NCBI RefSeq assembly: GCF_947500265.1
Contig: NZ_CANMRN010000004.1
Location: forward strand, 248,001-312,000
From: an uncultured Psychrobacter sp.
Lineage (GTDB): Bacteria > Pseudomonadota > Gammaproteobacteria > Pseudomonadales > Moraxellaceae
Reading direction: 5' to 3'
DNA length: 64,000 bases
Part shown: piece after piece, positions 55,471-64,000 of the stretch
Layout of the letters: every line of letters starts with the position of its first letter
Position numbering within the stretch: position 1 is the stretch's first letter
Made by a program: the position numbers and the translations under genes
Notes under the pieces: generated by a model
Told to the model about the DNA's origin: nothing
Database searches by the model: none
The model's input: the letters and a program-made list of their open reading frames with translations, nothing else

Positions 55471-56829
55471 ATGGATAAATGGTTTGTGAAATGGCGTCCC
55501 TACACCGGGAACCTAGAAACGACACCGGTAGGTATCAATGAATACTTACCAATGGGTAAAAGTGTGGTGTTAGGCGCACAGCACTCATTTGCAATGTTCG
55601 GTGCGACAATCTTAGCTCCCTTACTGATGGGCTTTGATCCTAGCTTGACCATGCTGATTACTGGTATAGGTACGATACTTTTCTTTCTTATTACTGGTGG
55701 TCACGTACCAAGTTATTTAGGCTCTAGTTTTGCATTTATCGGAGCGGTTGCAGCAGTAACAGGGTATAGCGGCACTGGTATCAATCCAAATATTGGTATT
55801 GCGCTGGGAGGTACCGTTGTCTGCGGGATTTTATATGCACTGATGGGTCTGCTGGTGATGAAAACAGGGACAGAGTGGATTGAAAATTTGATGCCACCTG
55901 TGGTCACTGGGTCCATTGTGATGATTATCGGGTTAAACTTAGCGCCGGTCACCATACAAAGCGTCATCGGCAGTAGCTTTGACTCTTGGATGGCGTTAGT
56001 CACCGTATTATGTATTTGTTCAGTCGCTGTATTCACCAAAGGTATGGTCAGGCGCCTGTTACTGTTAATCGGATTGGTCGCTGCGTATTTTATTTATTTC
56101 CTATTAACGAATGTATTGGGCATGGGCACGCCTATTGATTTTAGTCCAATTGCAAATGCCGCTTGGTTCGGTATTCCAACCCTTTATTCTCCTGTCTTTG
56201 AGACCAATGCCATATTAGTCATTGCACCTGTCTTTATCATCTTGATCGCTGAAAACCTTGGACATTTCAAAGCAGTAGAAGCCATGACTGGCAAAAGCAT
56301 CTCGCCTTATATGGGTAGAGCATTCTTCGCTGACGGCCTTTGTACCACGCTTTCAGCCTCGGTAGGCGGTACTGGTATGACGACTTATGCAGAAAACATC
56401 GGCGTGATGGCCGCGACCAAAATTTACTCTACAGTTGTCTTTGTCATAGCAGGTGTCTTTGCAATCTTATTGGGCTTATCCCCTAAGTTTGGAACGTTGG
56501 TAAGTACCATTCCTGTGCCTATTTTGACCGGTGCTTCAATCGTTGTCTTTGGTTTAATCACGATCGCTGGTGCGCGCATTTGGATGAATGCAAAAATTGA
56601 TTTCAGTAAGAATGGCAATATGTTGGTAGCCGCCGTCCCAGTAATCTTAGGTACTGGCAACTATTCACTAAACATTGCAGGCTTTGATTTAGGCGGTATC
56701 GGTACCGCTACTTTCTTGGCCATTCTTATGAATCTCGTTTTCAATTTTAAAAACAAACAAAAAGAGGTGAGCGTGACCACTGAGAGAGAAATCGCTACAT
56801 CAGAGCCGCTCTTAAAACTCAATCCATAA
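55471..56829 (+). CDS. rutG: NCS2-family pyrimidine permease RutG
   Basis: 452 residues from the ATG at 55471, where AAGGA is well placed; a GTG frame start at 55423 overlaps rutF. About 14 helices. The NCS2 uracil-transporter features are present: GAQHSFAMFGATILAP, the substrate loop LIAENLGHFKAVEAMTG with its glutamate, and VGGTGMTTYAENIGVM. It imports uracil or thymine with protons. Confidence 0.94.
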   Translation: MDKWFVKWRPYTGNLETTPVGINEYLPMGKSVVLGAQHSFAMFGATILAPLLMGFDPSLTMLITGIGTILFFLITGGHVPSYLGSSFAFIGAVAAVTGYSGTGINPNIGIALGGTVVCGILYALMGLLVMKTGTEWIENLMPPVVTGSIVMIIGLNLAPVTIQSVIGSSFDSWMALVTVLCICSVAVFTKGMVRRLLLLIGLVAAYFIYFLLTNVLGMGTPIDFSPIANAAWFGIPTLYSPVFETNAILVIAPVFIILIAENLGHFKAVEAMTGKSISPYMGRAFFADGLCTTLSASVGGTGMTTYAENIGVMAATKIYSTVVFVIAGVFAILLGLSPKFGTLVSTIPVPILTGASIVVFGLITIAGARIWMNAKIDFSKNGNMLVAAVPVILGTGNYSLNIAGFDLGGIGTATFLAILMNLVFNFKNKQKEVSVTTEREIATSEPLLKLNP

Positions 56830-56868
56830 AATTAAACCCTACTTGATATTACCTTAAGGAATCGTGTC

Positions 56869-58368
56869 ATGAATACAGAACCACGCAGCGTACAACAATT
56901 GATTAATGGCGAATTTACCGAGTCAACTACCACAGAATGGATTGATATCACCAATCCAGCCACGCAAGAAGTTATCGCCAAGGTACCACAATCAACACCT
57001 GAGGAAATCGAGCAAGCTATCAAAACGGCATCTGAAGCCTTTCAGAGCTGGCGTGTCACACCAATCAGCAAAAGAGCGCGTGTGTTTCTAAAGTATCAAC
57101 AACTGATACGTGAAAATATGGATGAGTTGGCGGCGCTACTGACTGAAGAACAAGGTAAGACACTGGCAGATGCTAGAGGTGATGTATTTAGAGGTCTTGA
57201 GGTCGTAGAGCACGCCTCAGGTATCGGTAACTTGCAACAAGGGGGCTACATCGAAAACGTCGCCAGTAGTGTTGATATGTATACCGTTCAACAGCCAATA
57301 GGTGTCTGTGCAGGTATTACTCCCTTTAATTTTCCTGCCATGATTCCTCTATGGATGTTTCCAATGGCCATCGCCACAGGCAACACATTCATCTTAAAAC
57401 CCTCTGAACAAAACCCAATCGTTACCATGAGATTGGTCGAGTTGGCCCTTGAAGCAGGTATACCAAAAGGGGTGTTAAGTGTCGTTCATGGTGGTAAAAA
57501 TACGGTGGATGCGCTGTGCGATCACCCTGACATAAAAGCAATATCTTTCGTTGGTTCAACAGCAGTGGGTAAGCATGTCTATGATCGAGCCGGTCAGGCT
57601 GGCAAACGTGTGCAATGTATGATGGGTGCGAAAAACCATGCCGTTATCATGCCTGACGCCAATAAAGAACAAAGTCTGAATCAGCTAGCAGGGGCAGCAT
57701 TTGGTGCAGCAGGTCAGCGATGCATGGCACTGTCTGTCGTGGTATTGGTTGGAGAGTCTAAACAGTGGGTTGATGAGATTGTAGAAAAATCAGCACAGCT
57801 AGTAGTGTCTGCTGGCAAGGATGATAAAGATTTAGGTCCGCTAATATCTAAGCAAGCCAAAGCCCGTGTCGAGCGCTTAATCCAAGCGGGAATTGATGAA
57901 GGGGCAACTCTCAGACTCGATGGCCGTGGTTGTCAGGTAGCAGGTTATGAAAACGGCAACTTTGTTGGCCCAACCATCTTAGATCACGTAACCACTGATA
58001 TGAGCTGCTATACCGAAGAAATTTTTGGCCCTGTCCTATGCATTATGTATGCCGACACGCTTGAGGAAGCTATTAAGATTATCAATACCAATCCAAATGG
58101 TAATGGCACCGCAATTTTCACCCAGTCTGGCGCCCATGCCCATAAGTTCCAACAAGATATCGATGTTGGACAAGTTGGTATCAATTTACCAATTCCAGTA
58201 CCGCTACCGATGTTTTCGTTTACAGGGTCTAGAGCCAGTAAGCTCGGTGACTTAGGTCCTTATGGTAAGCAAGCGGTGCAGTTTTATACACAGACGAAAA
58301 CCGTGATATCACGCTGGTTTGATGAAGATGCTAGTGAAGGCGTAAATACCACTATCTCTATGAAGTAG
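56869..58368 (+). CDS. mmsA: CoA-acylating (methyl)malonate-semialdehyde dehydrogenase MmsA
   Basis: 499 residues. MmsA-type features: [20 protein letters not shown], the catalytic cysteine in [14 protein letters not shown] (about 285), and [11 protein letters not shown], with the non-glutamate motif MGAKNHAV where other ALDHs have LELGGK. It turns malonate semialdehyde into acetyl-CoA, CO2 and NADH. In the uracil pathway that aldehyde is the carbon end product, so this enzyme offers an energy-yielding exit. It lies inside the rut run, 39 bases after rutG. E. coli rut has no such gene. Confidence 0.92.
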   Translation: MNTEPRSVQQLINGEFTESTTTEWIDITNPATQEVIAKVPQSTPEEIEQAIKTASEAFQSWRVTPISKRARVFLKYQQLIRENMDELAALLTEEQGKTLADARGDVFRGLEVVEHASGIGNLQQGGYIENVASSVDMYTVQQPIGVCAGITPFNFPAMIPLWMFPMAIATGNTFILKPSEQNPIVTMRLVELALEAGIPKGVLSVVHGGKNTVDALCDHPDIKAISFVGSTAVGKHVYDRAGQAGKRVQCMMGAKNHAVIMPDANKEQSLNQLAGAAFGAAGQRCMALSVVVLVGESKQWVDEIVEKSAQLVVSAGKDDKDLGPLISKQAKARVERLIQAGIDEGATLRLDGRGCQVAGYENGNFVGPTILDHVTTDMSCYTEEIFGPVLCIMYADTLEEAIKIINTNPNGNGTAIFTQSGAHAHKFQQDIDVGQVGINLPIPVPLPMFSFTGSRASKLGDLGPYGKQAVQFYTQTKTVISRWFDEDASEGVNTTISMK

Positions 58369-58393
58369 CTATACGGCCTAGCAAACGTAGGAC

Positions 58394-58437
58394 GTTATGT
58401 AGAGCGTGTGATTAATTGACAACAGGCTCTACATAAC
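58394..58437 (+). repeat. 12-bp hairpin between mmsA and ribB
   Basis: GTTATGTAGAGC (58394-58405) and GCTCTACATAAC (58426-58437) are perfect complements across a 20-base loop, ending 39 bases before the ribB start. There is no T-run and no FMN riboswitch signature, so it is more likely an mRNA processing or stability element. Confidence 0.7.
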
Positions 58438-58476
58438 AACATACAAAAGCAAATTTAAATGCAAATGGTGGATTCT

Positions 58477-59184
58477 ATGAATATCAATACAATACCAGAA
58501 ATCATTGAAGATATTAAAGCAGGCAAGATGGTTATAATCATGGATGATGAGGATAGAGAAAATGAAGGTGACCTCATTATGGCAGCAAGTCTCGCCAAAC
58601 CTGATGATATTAACTTCATGATTACCCATGCCAGAGGTTTGGTTTGTTTGACCTTGACCTCCGAGCGTTGCAAAAAATTAAAATTACCTCTGATGTGCAA
58701 AGACAACCAAGCACCTTACAGTACAAATTTCACCGTTTCCATTGATGCAGCAAAAGGGGTGAGTACCGGAATATCAACGGCAGATAGAGCTCAGACTATC
58801 AGAACTGCCGTGTCTCAAGACGTTACCTTTGATGACGTCGTAACCCCAGGTCATATTTTTCCATTAGTGGCTAAAGAAGGCGGTGTCTTAGAGCGGGCTG
58901 GGCATACGGAGGCAGGTTGTGACCTAACGAGACTGGCTGGTTTAGAGCCTGCTGCGGTTATTGTAGAGATTATCAACCAAGATGGTGAAATGGCTCGTAG
59001 AAATGATCTGATGAAATTCGCCGATACTCATAATCTAAAGGTCGGCACCATAGACGCGCTAATTAAATATATTAAATCTCAAGAGACCATCGAAAGTAAA
59101 GGTGAAAGCGAAGTCGGAAATTTCGAAGAAACTGTAACGTATGAATATGATGAAAGTGATGAGCGTACCGTTGAATTGATTTAG
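58477..59184 (+). CDS. ribB: 3,4-dihydroxy-2-butanone-4-phosphate synthase RibB
   Basis: 235 residues from the ATG at 58477 (GGTGG upstream; an ATG at 58459 is also in frame). The acidic metal-binding motif [10 protein letters not shown] is at residues 23-32, and [16 protein letters not shown] holds the second metal-binding His and the substrate loop. It makes the four-carbon unit of riboflavin from ribulose-5-phosphate. The last 30 residues ([20 protein letters not shown]) form an unusual acidic tail. There is no RibA part. Located among rut genes, it should raise flavin supply for RutA and RutF. Confidence 0.92.
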   Translation: MNINTIPEIIEDIKAGKMVIIMDDEDRENEGDLIMAASLAKPDDINFMITHARGLVCLTLTSERCKKLKLPLMCKDNQAPYSTNFTVSIDAAKGVSTGISTADRAQTIRTAVSQDVTFDDVVTPGHIFPLVAKEGGVLERAGHTEAGCDLTRLAGLEPAAVIVEIINQDGEMARRNDLMKFADTHNLKVGTIDALIKYIKSQETIESKGESEVGNFEETVTYEYDESDERTVELI

Positions 59185-59265
59185 TCAGTTTAATTTAGCT
59201 TGATTTTATAAGCTATTAGATACTTTTACCGCAATTTGAAACTTACTAAAATTGGATGAAACCCT

Positions 59266-60042
59266 ATGTTAGTTAAAAAATATCCTTGTAAGAACGACAC
59301 GACAGAAACGATCGTATTTAGTTCAGGTTTAGGCGGGCATGCTGATTTTTGGTTACCTCAAATTGAAAGTTTTACCGAGCATTATAATGTGATTTGCTAT
59401 GAACAAGAGGGGGTATCACCTGATAGCGATCTCTTACCCGATGACTATTCCATGCAAGATTTAGCGGATCAATTAATCGAAATTTTAAAACAAGAAGGGC
59501 TGTCTAATTGTCATTTCGTTGGTCATGCACTTGGCGGATTTATTGGTATGGAAGTCGCTTATAAAGCGCCAGAATTGTTGGATAAACTGGTCATCTTAAA
59601 TGGATGGGAAAGCCTAGATCCTCACACTATTAAATGTTTTAGCATGCGAACCAGTTTGCTACAAGATACAGGGGTAGAAGCATTTGTACGTGCCCAAGCG
59701 ATATTTTTGTACCCACCGATCTGGATCTCAGACAACATAGATACACTCACGCAAAAAGAAAATAAAGCCATCGCTCACTTTGCGCCAGTCGAGAACGTCT
59801 CAACGAGACTAAAAGCCTTGCAGGCTTATCAGCCCCTGATAAATGCCAAGCATATCAAAAATAAAACACTAGTTTTAAGCAACCTCGATGATGTTTTGGT
59901 GCCATGGCAACGCGGTCTGGCTTTAGCTGAAAATATGCAGAATGCTCAATTTGAGTTGATGGTGACAGGTGGCCATGCCAGCACAATCACAGAGACCTGC
60001 TCAACCAATAACAAAATCCTCCAATTCTTATCCAAAAATTAA
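59266..60042 (+). CDS. rutD: aminoacrylate hydrolase RutD
   Basis: 258 residues, alpha/beta hydrolase. The pattern SSGLGGHADFWLPQIESF, VGHALGGFIGMEVAY, NGWESLDPHTIKCFSMR and GGHASTITE follows E. coli RutD. The elbow reads GHALG, with alanine where a catalytic serine would be, as also in E. coli RutD. It speeds conversion of aminoacrylate to malonate semialdehyde and ammonia. Displaced behind mmsA and ribB compared with E. coli. Confidence 0.9.
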   Translation: MLVKKYPCKNDTTETIVFSSGLGGHADFWLPQIESFTEHYNVICYEQEGVSPDSDLLPDDYSMQDLADQLIEILKQEGLSNCHFVGHALGGFIGMEVAYKAPELLDKLVILNGWESLDPHTIKCFSMRTSLLQDTGVEAFVRAQAIFLYPPIWISDNIDTLTQKENKAIAHFAPVENVSTRLKALQAYQPLINAKHIKNKTLVLSNLDDVLVPWQRGLALAENMQNAQFELMVTGGHASTITETCSTNNKILQFLSKN

Positions 60043-60060
60043 TATCAATTAGGACGTACT

Positions 60061-60657
60061 ATGACTGATTCTCTATCGTTATCTTCAGAAAGTCTTGACC
60101 AGCTGTTTGGCAAGGCCAGATCCTTTAATGCTTGGCAAAAAAAAGACGTACCAGATGCACTACTTGAAGAGATCTATCATTTAGTTAAAATGGCACCTAC
60201 CTCGGCCAACTGTTCACCGGCGCGTTTTATATTTCTTAAATCTGATGACGCTAAAGCGCGCTTAGAGCCAGCACTGTCATCAGGTAATATCGAAAAAACA
60301 ATGACAGCACCTATCACAGTGATTGTCGCTCATGATAATGAATTTTATGAGCAACTTCCTAAATTGTTTCCACATACGGATGCCAGATCATGGTTTAACT
60401 CTAGCCCTGAACTCATACAAGAAACGGCGTTTAGAAACAGTTCTATGCAAGCGGCTTATCTGATCTTGGCTTGTAGAGCCTTGGGTTTAGATACCGGTCC
60501 CATGTCTGGATTTAATAATGAACTGGTGGATAAAACCTTTCTTGAAGGTAGCAAATGGACCTCAAATCTACTGATTAATATAGGTTATGGCGAACCCGAT
60601 CAATTATACAGCCGTTTGCCAAGATTGGACTTTAATGAGGCTTGCCAGATCTTATAA
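60061..60657 (+). CDS. rutE: malonic semialdehyde reductase RutE
   Basis: 198 residues, nitroreductase fold. [50 protein letters not shown] and LDTGPMSGF match E. coli RutE almost throughout. It reduces malonate semialdehyde to 3-hydroxypropionate, which E. coli excretes. Its presence together with MmsA means the cell has two ways to deal with the aldehyde. It ends the operon, 18 bases after rutD. Confidence 0.93.
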   Translation: MTDSLSLSSESLDQLFGKARSFNAWQKKDVPDALLEEIYHLVKMAPTSANCSPARFIFLKSDDAKARLEPALSSGNIEKTMTAPITVIVAHDNEFYEQLPKLFPHTDARSWFNSSPELIQETAFRNSSMQAAYLILACRALGLDTGPMSGFNNELVDKTFLEGSKWTSNLLINIGYGEPDQLYSRLPRLDFNEACQIL

Positions 60658-60988
60658 GAAACAAGTCATTCCACCATGTGGAAAGGGTATCTGCTTTCGA
60701 CTGGGTTATTAAGTGAACCATGATGACGCTTAATAACCATTTTTGATTAAAGATCTCTAAAAATAAAGGTTTTCTGCTACAGCTCTTTTATTGCAGGCAT
60801 AAAAACAGCCCCAATCCTTACGATTGGGGTTTTCTACATCTGGGAATGTATAAGCATACTCAGAGCTGATAGTAGATTTGATTATTTCAATAAATCAAAA
60901 TATTGATACTACTAGATGACAGTCTAAGGAGGGCTAGGGCGTTGCATTCTTAGACTGTGCTGAACATATTTTTCTAGATATGCCTATA
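60658..60988. other. intergenic region between rutE and the Lrp-type gene
   Basis: 331 bases between convergent genes. A small hairpin TTCCAC-CAT-GTGGAA (60669-60683) follows rutE, and a better terminator stands at 60801-60833. Nothing else is visible. Confidence 0.5.
60801..60833. terminator. terminator between rutE and lrp-like gene
   Basis: CCCCAATC (60809-60816) pairs with GATTGGGG (60822-60829), with A- and T-runs outside. It is a third member of the CCCCAATC stem group in this window. Confidence 0.75.
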
Positions 60989-61420
60989 TTACAAACTCGA
61001 AAGCAGAACACTTGTTTCACTATTCAAAATGCCATCAATCTCTCTGACTTGACGCAGCACTTCGTCAAACTCTCTCAAGCTCGTCGTGTGTATCTCTCCT
61101 ACCAAGTCCCACGCCCCGTTGGTTGTATGCAGCTTAATCAATTGGGGGATACCCCGCAGTTTCCTAATCACTTGTGAAGTAGATTTCCCTGTTACCTCAA
61201 TCATCATCATCGCTTTGACCGTTTCTTTGTCTAGTGCCTCATGCACTCGAATCGTAAATCCTAAAATAGCACCGTTGTGAATCAGTCTATCCAATCTGTT
61301 TTGGACAGTGGCACGAGAGACTTTGAGTTTTTTAGCCAGGTTGGAGATGGTTGCTCGACCATCTTGTCGAAGTTCAGATATCAGTTCGCTATCTAAAGAG
61401 TCATAAGTGTAATACGCCAT
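60989..61420 (-). CDS. Lrp/AsnC family transcriptional regulator
   Basis: 143 residues from the ATG at 61420, with AAGGAAGC in front; a frame start at 61465 is less likely. The HTH reads GRATISNLAKKLKVSRATVQNRL, and the RAM effector domain spans about 65-140 (VKAMMMIEVTGKSTSQVI, GAWDLVGEIHT). It is divergent from ornithine cyclodeaminase and arginase genes, so an amino acid such as arginine, ornithine or proline is its probable effector. Confidence 0.9.
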   Translation of the reverse strand: MAYYTYDSLDSELISELRQDGRATISNLAKKLKVSRATVQNRLDRLIHNGAILGFTIRVHEALDKETVKAMMMIEVTGKSTSQVIRKLRGIPQLIKLHTTNGAWDLVGEIHTTSLREFDEVLRQVREIDGILNSETSVLLSSL

Positions 61421-61519
61421 AAAAATGCTTCCTTCATTAGATTTTGACATTATGCTAAGTAGCACCTAACAATGTGTCAAAAAAATGTCCATATTTAGTA
61501 AATTATTGACATTTTAACT

Positions 61520-61550
61520 GACAATTATAATTGGTAGCATATTAATTGTC
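61520..61550. promoter_or_regulatory. candidate operator of the ocd-arginase operon
   Basis: GACAATT (61520-61526) and AATTGTC (61544-61550) form an inverted repeat in the divergent region, overlapping CTGACA and TATTAA hexamers 16 bases apart that could be the -35 and -10 for the plus-strand genes. It is a good candidate for the Lrp-type regulator. Confidence 0.45.
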
Positions 61551-61588
61551 GGTTAAATAAATAATATTCAAGGAATGGAGCAAAATTA

Positions 61589-62683
61589 ATGTCTAAATTT
61601 ATCGTATCACAGAAGCAGGGTGTGCCATTTGTTAGCGTACAGGCGATGGCTGAAATCATTAGTAACTATGGTATAGAACAGACCATAAAAGAATTGGTAG
61701 ATGCTTTAGAACAAGATTTTTCTCGTTGGGATAGTTTTGAAAAATCCAGTCGTTTTGCTTCTCATTCCAAAGACGGTGTCATAGAGTTGATGCCTGTCAG
61801 CGATGGTGAAATGTTTGCGTGCAAATATGTCAATGGCCATCCAATCAATACCAAGCGCGATTTGCAGACGGTAGCCGCTTTTGGCTTATTGTCTGATGTC
61901 GATACCGGCTATCCCATTCTGCTGACAGAGATGTGTATCTTGACTGCCTTACGTACGGCAGCGACTTCTGCACTGGTTGCCAAACATTGTGCGCCTAAAA
62001 ACGCCCAGACTTTAGCGCTTATCGGTAATGGTGCTCAGGGTGAGTTCCAAGCAATGGGTATGAAGGCAGTCGTGGGTATCTCAAAAGTGCGTTTGTATGA
62101 TGTCGACCCAGCCGCATCTGAAAAAGTAGCGCATAACCTTGCCGACTCAGGCCTAGAAATTATTATTTGCAAAACGGTAGAAGAAGCAGTTGAAGGCGCA
62201 GATATCATCACCACTTGTACCGCAGATAAGAAAAACGCCACCATCCTCCGTGATGATATGGTCAAAAAAGGCGTCTATATTAACGCCATCGGTGGTGACT
62301 GTCCTGGAAAAACGGAGCTGGATGCCAACATCTTGTTAAGAGCCGATCATGTGATTGTGGAATTTGAACCGCAAACCCGTATTGAAGGCGACATTCAACA
62401 GCTCTCTCAAGATTTCCCTGTGACAGAGTTTCACCGCATCGTAAACGGTGAAAAAGAAGTACGCACCAACGAAAATAACTTGGTTGTATTTGATGGTGTT
62501 GGTTTTGCCTCAGAAGACTTTACGGCTTTGGTATTTTTGCGTGATTTGATCAAAAAGCAGGACGCATATGAGCTGCTTGACTTGATTCCTCAGCAACAAG
62601 ACCCTAAAAACCTCTATTCGGTAGTCAAAGCTCATAGCAAAGATCTTAGCCTAGAGACGGATGAAGCGATGGCCGCATCATAA
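61589..62683 (+). CDS. ornithine cyclodeaminase
   Basis: 364 residues. NAD-binding LIGNGAQGEFQAMG starts near residue 140; LTALRTAATSALVAKH and GADIITTCTADK are typical of the ornithine cyclodeaminase/mu-crystallin family, and INAIGGDCPGKTELD with VEFEPQTRIEGDIQQ separates true OCDs from related lysine or alanine enzymes. It converts ornithine to proline and ammonia. AATGGAGC precedes the ATG. Arginase follows after 29 bases, giving arginine to proline. Confidence 0.92.
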   Translation: MSKFIVSQKQGVPFVSVQAMAEIISNYGIEQTIKELVDALEQDFSRWDSFEKSSRFASHSKDGVIELMPVSDGEMFACKYVNGHPINTKRDLQTVAAFGLLSDVDTGYPILLTEMCILTALRTAATSALVAKHCAPKNAQTLALIGNGAQGEFQAMGMKAVVGISKVRLYDVDPAASEKVAHNLADSGLEIIICKTVEEAVEGADIITTCTADKKNATILRDDMVKKGVYINAIGGDCPGKTELDANILLRADHVIVEFEPQTRIEGDIQQLSQDFPVTEFHRIVNGEKEVRTNENNLVVFDGVGFASEDFTALVFLRDLIKKQDAYELLDLIPQQQDPKNLYSVVKAHSKDLSLETDEAMAAS

Positions 62684-62712
62684 GTCATTTGAATATAGAA
62701 AATAGGAGTTCA

Positions 62713-63729
62713 ATGCCAGTTTTGGACTCAAATGATGAAAAAATTGTTTTATTTAATAGAGACAAAATAATGAATGATTTAATGAAAAACGTGCGAATAG
62801 TAGAAGTTTATTCAGACGTCGCAGGGCATAAAAAAGGCGCGTCATTAGGAATCGATGCATTGCGCGCATCATCAAAAGAGATGAACGCAGACTACTATGA
62901 AAAATTGCAACTTGATAGTATAAAAAATGAATATATACATGAAGAAGAGTCGCCATTTAAGCATGCAAAATACGCCGATGTAATTGAGCCTGTTATTTCT
63001 AAATTGGCGCATAAAATCAAAGATATAAGAAATGAGAATCAATTTCCGATTGTTATTGCAGGTGATCATTCTAGCTGTGCAGGCACGATGCATGGCCTAA
63101 AAATGGCACATCCTGATGCTGAAATCGGCGTGGTTTATATAGACGCACACGCTGACTTTCATTCACCATATACCAGTGGATCAGGAAATATGCATGGCAT
63201 GCCCTTGGCGATGGCATGTGCCATTGATAATTTAGAATGTCAGCGTAACGAGCTTTCTGAAAAAGAAAAAGAGTATTGGGAAAAGTTGAAATTTATGGCA
63301 TCAAGCGAGCCATCAATTAAGCCAGAAAATGTGGTGTTTTGTGCGGTTAGAGATTATCAAGAAGAAGAGATGGATCTAATTAGAAGACATAAAATCCCTT
63401 TATATAGCGTGGCTGAGATAACCCAAAAAGGCATCAGTTCTACTGTAGAGGAAATCTTCAAAAAACTAGAATATTGCGATCATATCTATGTGTCATTTGA
63501 TGTTGATAGTGTCGACCCTTTATATGTGCCAGGAACCGGTACACCTGCAATGAATGGCCTGTCATACGAGCAAGCGATGCAACTTAATATAGAGTTAATT
63601 AAGAATAAGAAAGTGTGCTGCTGGGAAATGGCAGAGATAAATCCTTTGTATAACAACTCAAAAGATGACTCGACCAGAATATTTAAAATTTTAGAAAAAG
63701 TGACCCACACACTTTTGAGCAATTACTAG
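62713..63729 (+). CDS. arginase
   Basis: 338 residues from the ATG at 62713 (AGGAG upstream); the TTG at 62689 is less likely. Manganese ligands are visible in AGDHSSCAGTMHG, YIDAHADFHSP and SFDVDSVDPLYVPGTGTP. The region is arginase- rather than agmatinase-like and keeps the extra loop before AGDHSS. It hydrolyses arginine to ornithine and urea. It is the second gene of the Lrp-controlled operon; a hairpin at about 63763-63794 follows. Confidence 0.9.
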   Translation: MPVLDSNDEKIVLFNRDKIMNDLMKNVRIVEVYSDVAGHKKGASLGIDALRASSKEMNADYYEKLQLDSIKNEYIHEEESPFKHAKYADVIEPVISKLAHKIKDIRNENQFPIVIAGDHSSCAGTMHGLKMAHPDAEIGVVYIDAHADFHSPYTSGSGNMHGMPLAMACAIDNLECQRNELSEKEKEYWEKLKFMASSEPSIKPENVVFCAVRDYQEEEMDLIRRHKIPLYSVAEITQKGISSTVEEIFKKLEYCDHIYVSFDVDSVDPLYVPGTGTPAMNGLSYEQAMQLNIELIKNKKVCCWEMAEINPLYNNSKDDSTRIFKILEKVTHTLLSNY

Positions 63730-63825
63730 TACTGAATATTTAAAATGAGTAAAAGAATCTAGCCTAAAGGGGTTTGTTAAAACCTTCTTTAGGTTGGTTA
63801 AAAAGGGACTGCGAGTAAAAATAAT

Positions 63826-64000
63826 ATGGACATTATTAAAGCCAGCGCTGCAAGTCGAGATGCTAGCGGTATCAATATCAAACAGTTTTTGAAGTTCTTT
63901 ATCCCATCTATCATAGGTTTGATGCTTTTCGTATTTCCAATTCCTTATGTTGACGGTAAGTTTGTCACCTATGCAGAAGGATTTACCATTCCTATATCTG
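63826..64000 (+). CDS. YjiH-family membrane protein, 5' part (cut by window end)
   Basis: The ATG at 63826 opens a frame of 58 codons to the window edge. After a short polar head, INIKQFLKFFIPSIIGLMLF then FPIPYVDGK match the opening of YjiH proteins, nucleoside-recognition (GATE) membrane proteins. YjiH genes are often found with amino acid catabolism genes and may be transporters; the position after arginase is consistent with uptake or export of arginine-related compounds, which is inference. Confidence 0.7.
   Translation, partial: MDIIKASAASRDASGINIKQFLKFFIPSIIGLMLFVFPIPYVDGKFVTYAEGFTIPIS

Noticed and set aside
58369..58476. FMN riboswitch before ribB
   Set aside because: The gap is short and lacks the conserved RFN segments; only one simple hairpin is seen.
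1..64000. CRISPR array, prophage or intact insertion sequence
   Set aside because: No spaced identical repeats of CRISPR type, no integrase, transposase or structural phage gene were found on either strand.

Overview
The window reads as chromosomal DNA of a gammaproteobacterium, most probably Moraxellaceae and close to Psychrobacter. This is inferred from the moderately AT-rich sequence, the dense short-spaced genes, the betB-betA-betT osmoprotectant block, the pmrC-pmrA-pmrB (eptA-first) order known from Acinetobacter relatives, and protein character. No rRNA is present, so the genus is not proven. No CRISPR array, phage, integrase or intact insertion sequence was seen.

Layout. 1-2 kb: tail of an upstream gene, a small membrane protein and a NERD-domain nuclease-like protein with a zinc finger. 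2-8 kb (minus): a complete dipeptide ABC transporter, dppABCDF. 8.4-13.3 kb (minus): an alcohol oxidation group (GMC oxidoreductase, DUF779 protein, zinc alcohol dehydrogenase, ExaC-type acetaldehyde dehydrogenase). 13.7-17 kb: PIF1-like helicase and a GAPDH/E4PDH-family enzyme, then tRNA-Ser(UGA). 17-19 kb: lipoprotein, ribbon-helix-helix protein, tRNA-Asn(GUU). 19.3-26 kb: SMR efflux pump and TetR regulator, then betB, betA and betT (choline uptake and oxidation to glycine betaine). 26-33.6 kb: mixed housekeeping and transport genes including a TrkH/TrkA potassium uptake pair.

33.6-38.2 kb (minus): a periplasmic electron-transfer module: YceI protein, triheme cytochrome c, Tat-exported flavin amine oxidase, lipoprotein cytochrome c. 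It looks like an amine dehydrogenase that feeds a cytochrome chain rather than oxygen. 38.4-44 kb (minus): a lipid A modification module: eptA, response regulator, sensor kinase, dgkA and a PAP2 phosphatase. Two matching PmrA-box-like direct repeats lie in front of eptA and in front of dgkA, each exactly 11 bp from a -10-like hexamer, which suggests one regulon.

44-51 kb: Crp/Fnr regulator divergent from a class II aldolase and an alpha/beta hydrolase; an AT-rich gene-poor patch holding a Sel1 protein built of seven almost identical 36-residue repeats; truC, pirin, ppiC. 51.3-60.7 kb: a complete but rearranged uracil catabolism (Rut) cluster, rutR divergent from rutA-rutB-rutC-rutF-rutG-mmsA-ribB-rutD-rutE. 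It carries two non-canonical members, mmsA (an oxidative exit for malonate semialdehyde) and ribB (flavin precursor supply). Its control region has 20-bp iterons, a RutR-like palindrome and a -24/-12-like sequence. 61-64 kb: Lrp-type regulator divergent from ornithine cyclodeaminase, arginase and the start of a YjiH-family membrane protein, an arginine-to-proline route.

The most distinctive parts are the amine oxidase/cytochrome module, the doubly boxed eptA/dgkA/pap2 regulon, the mmsA/ribB-bearing rut cluster, and several short tandem repeats at gene ends. Peptide import, uracil, amine and arginine degradation together suggest a lifestyle of scavenging nitrogenous compounds.
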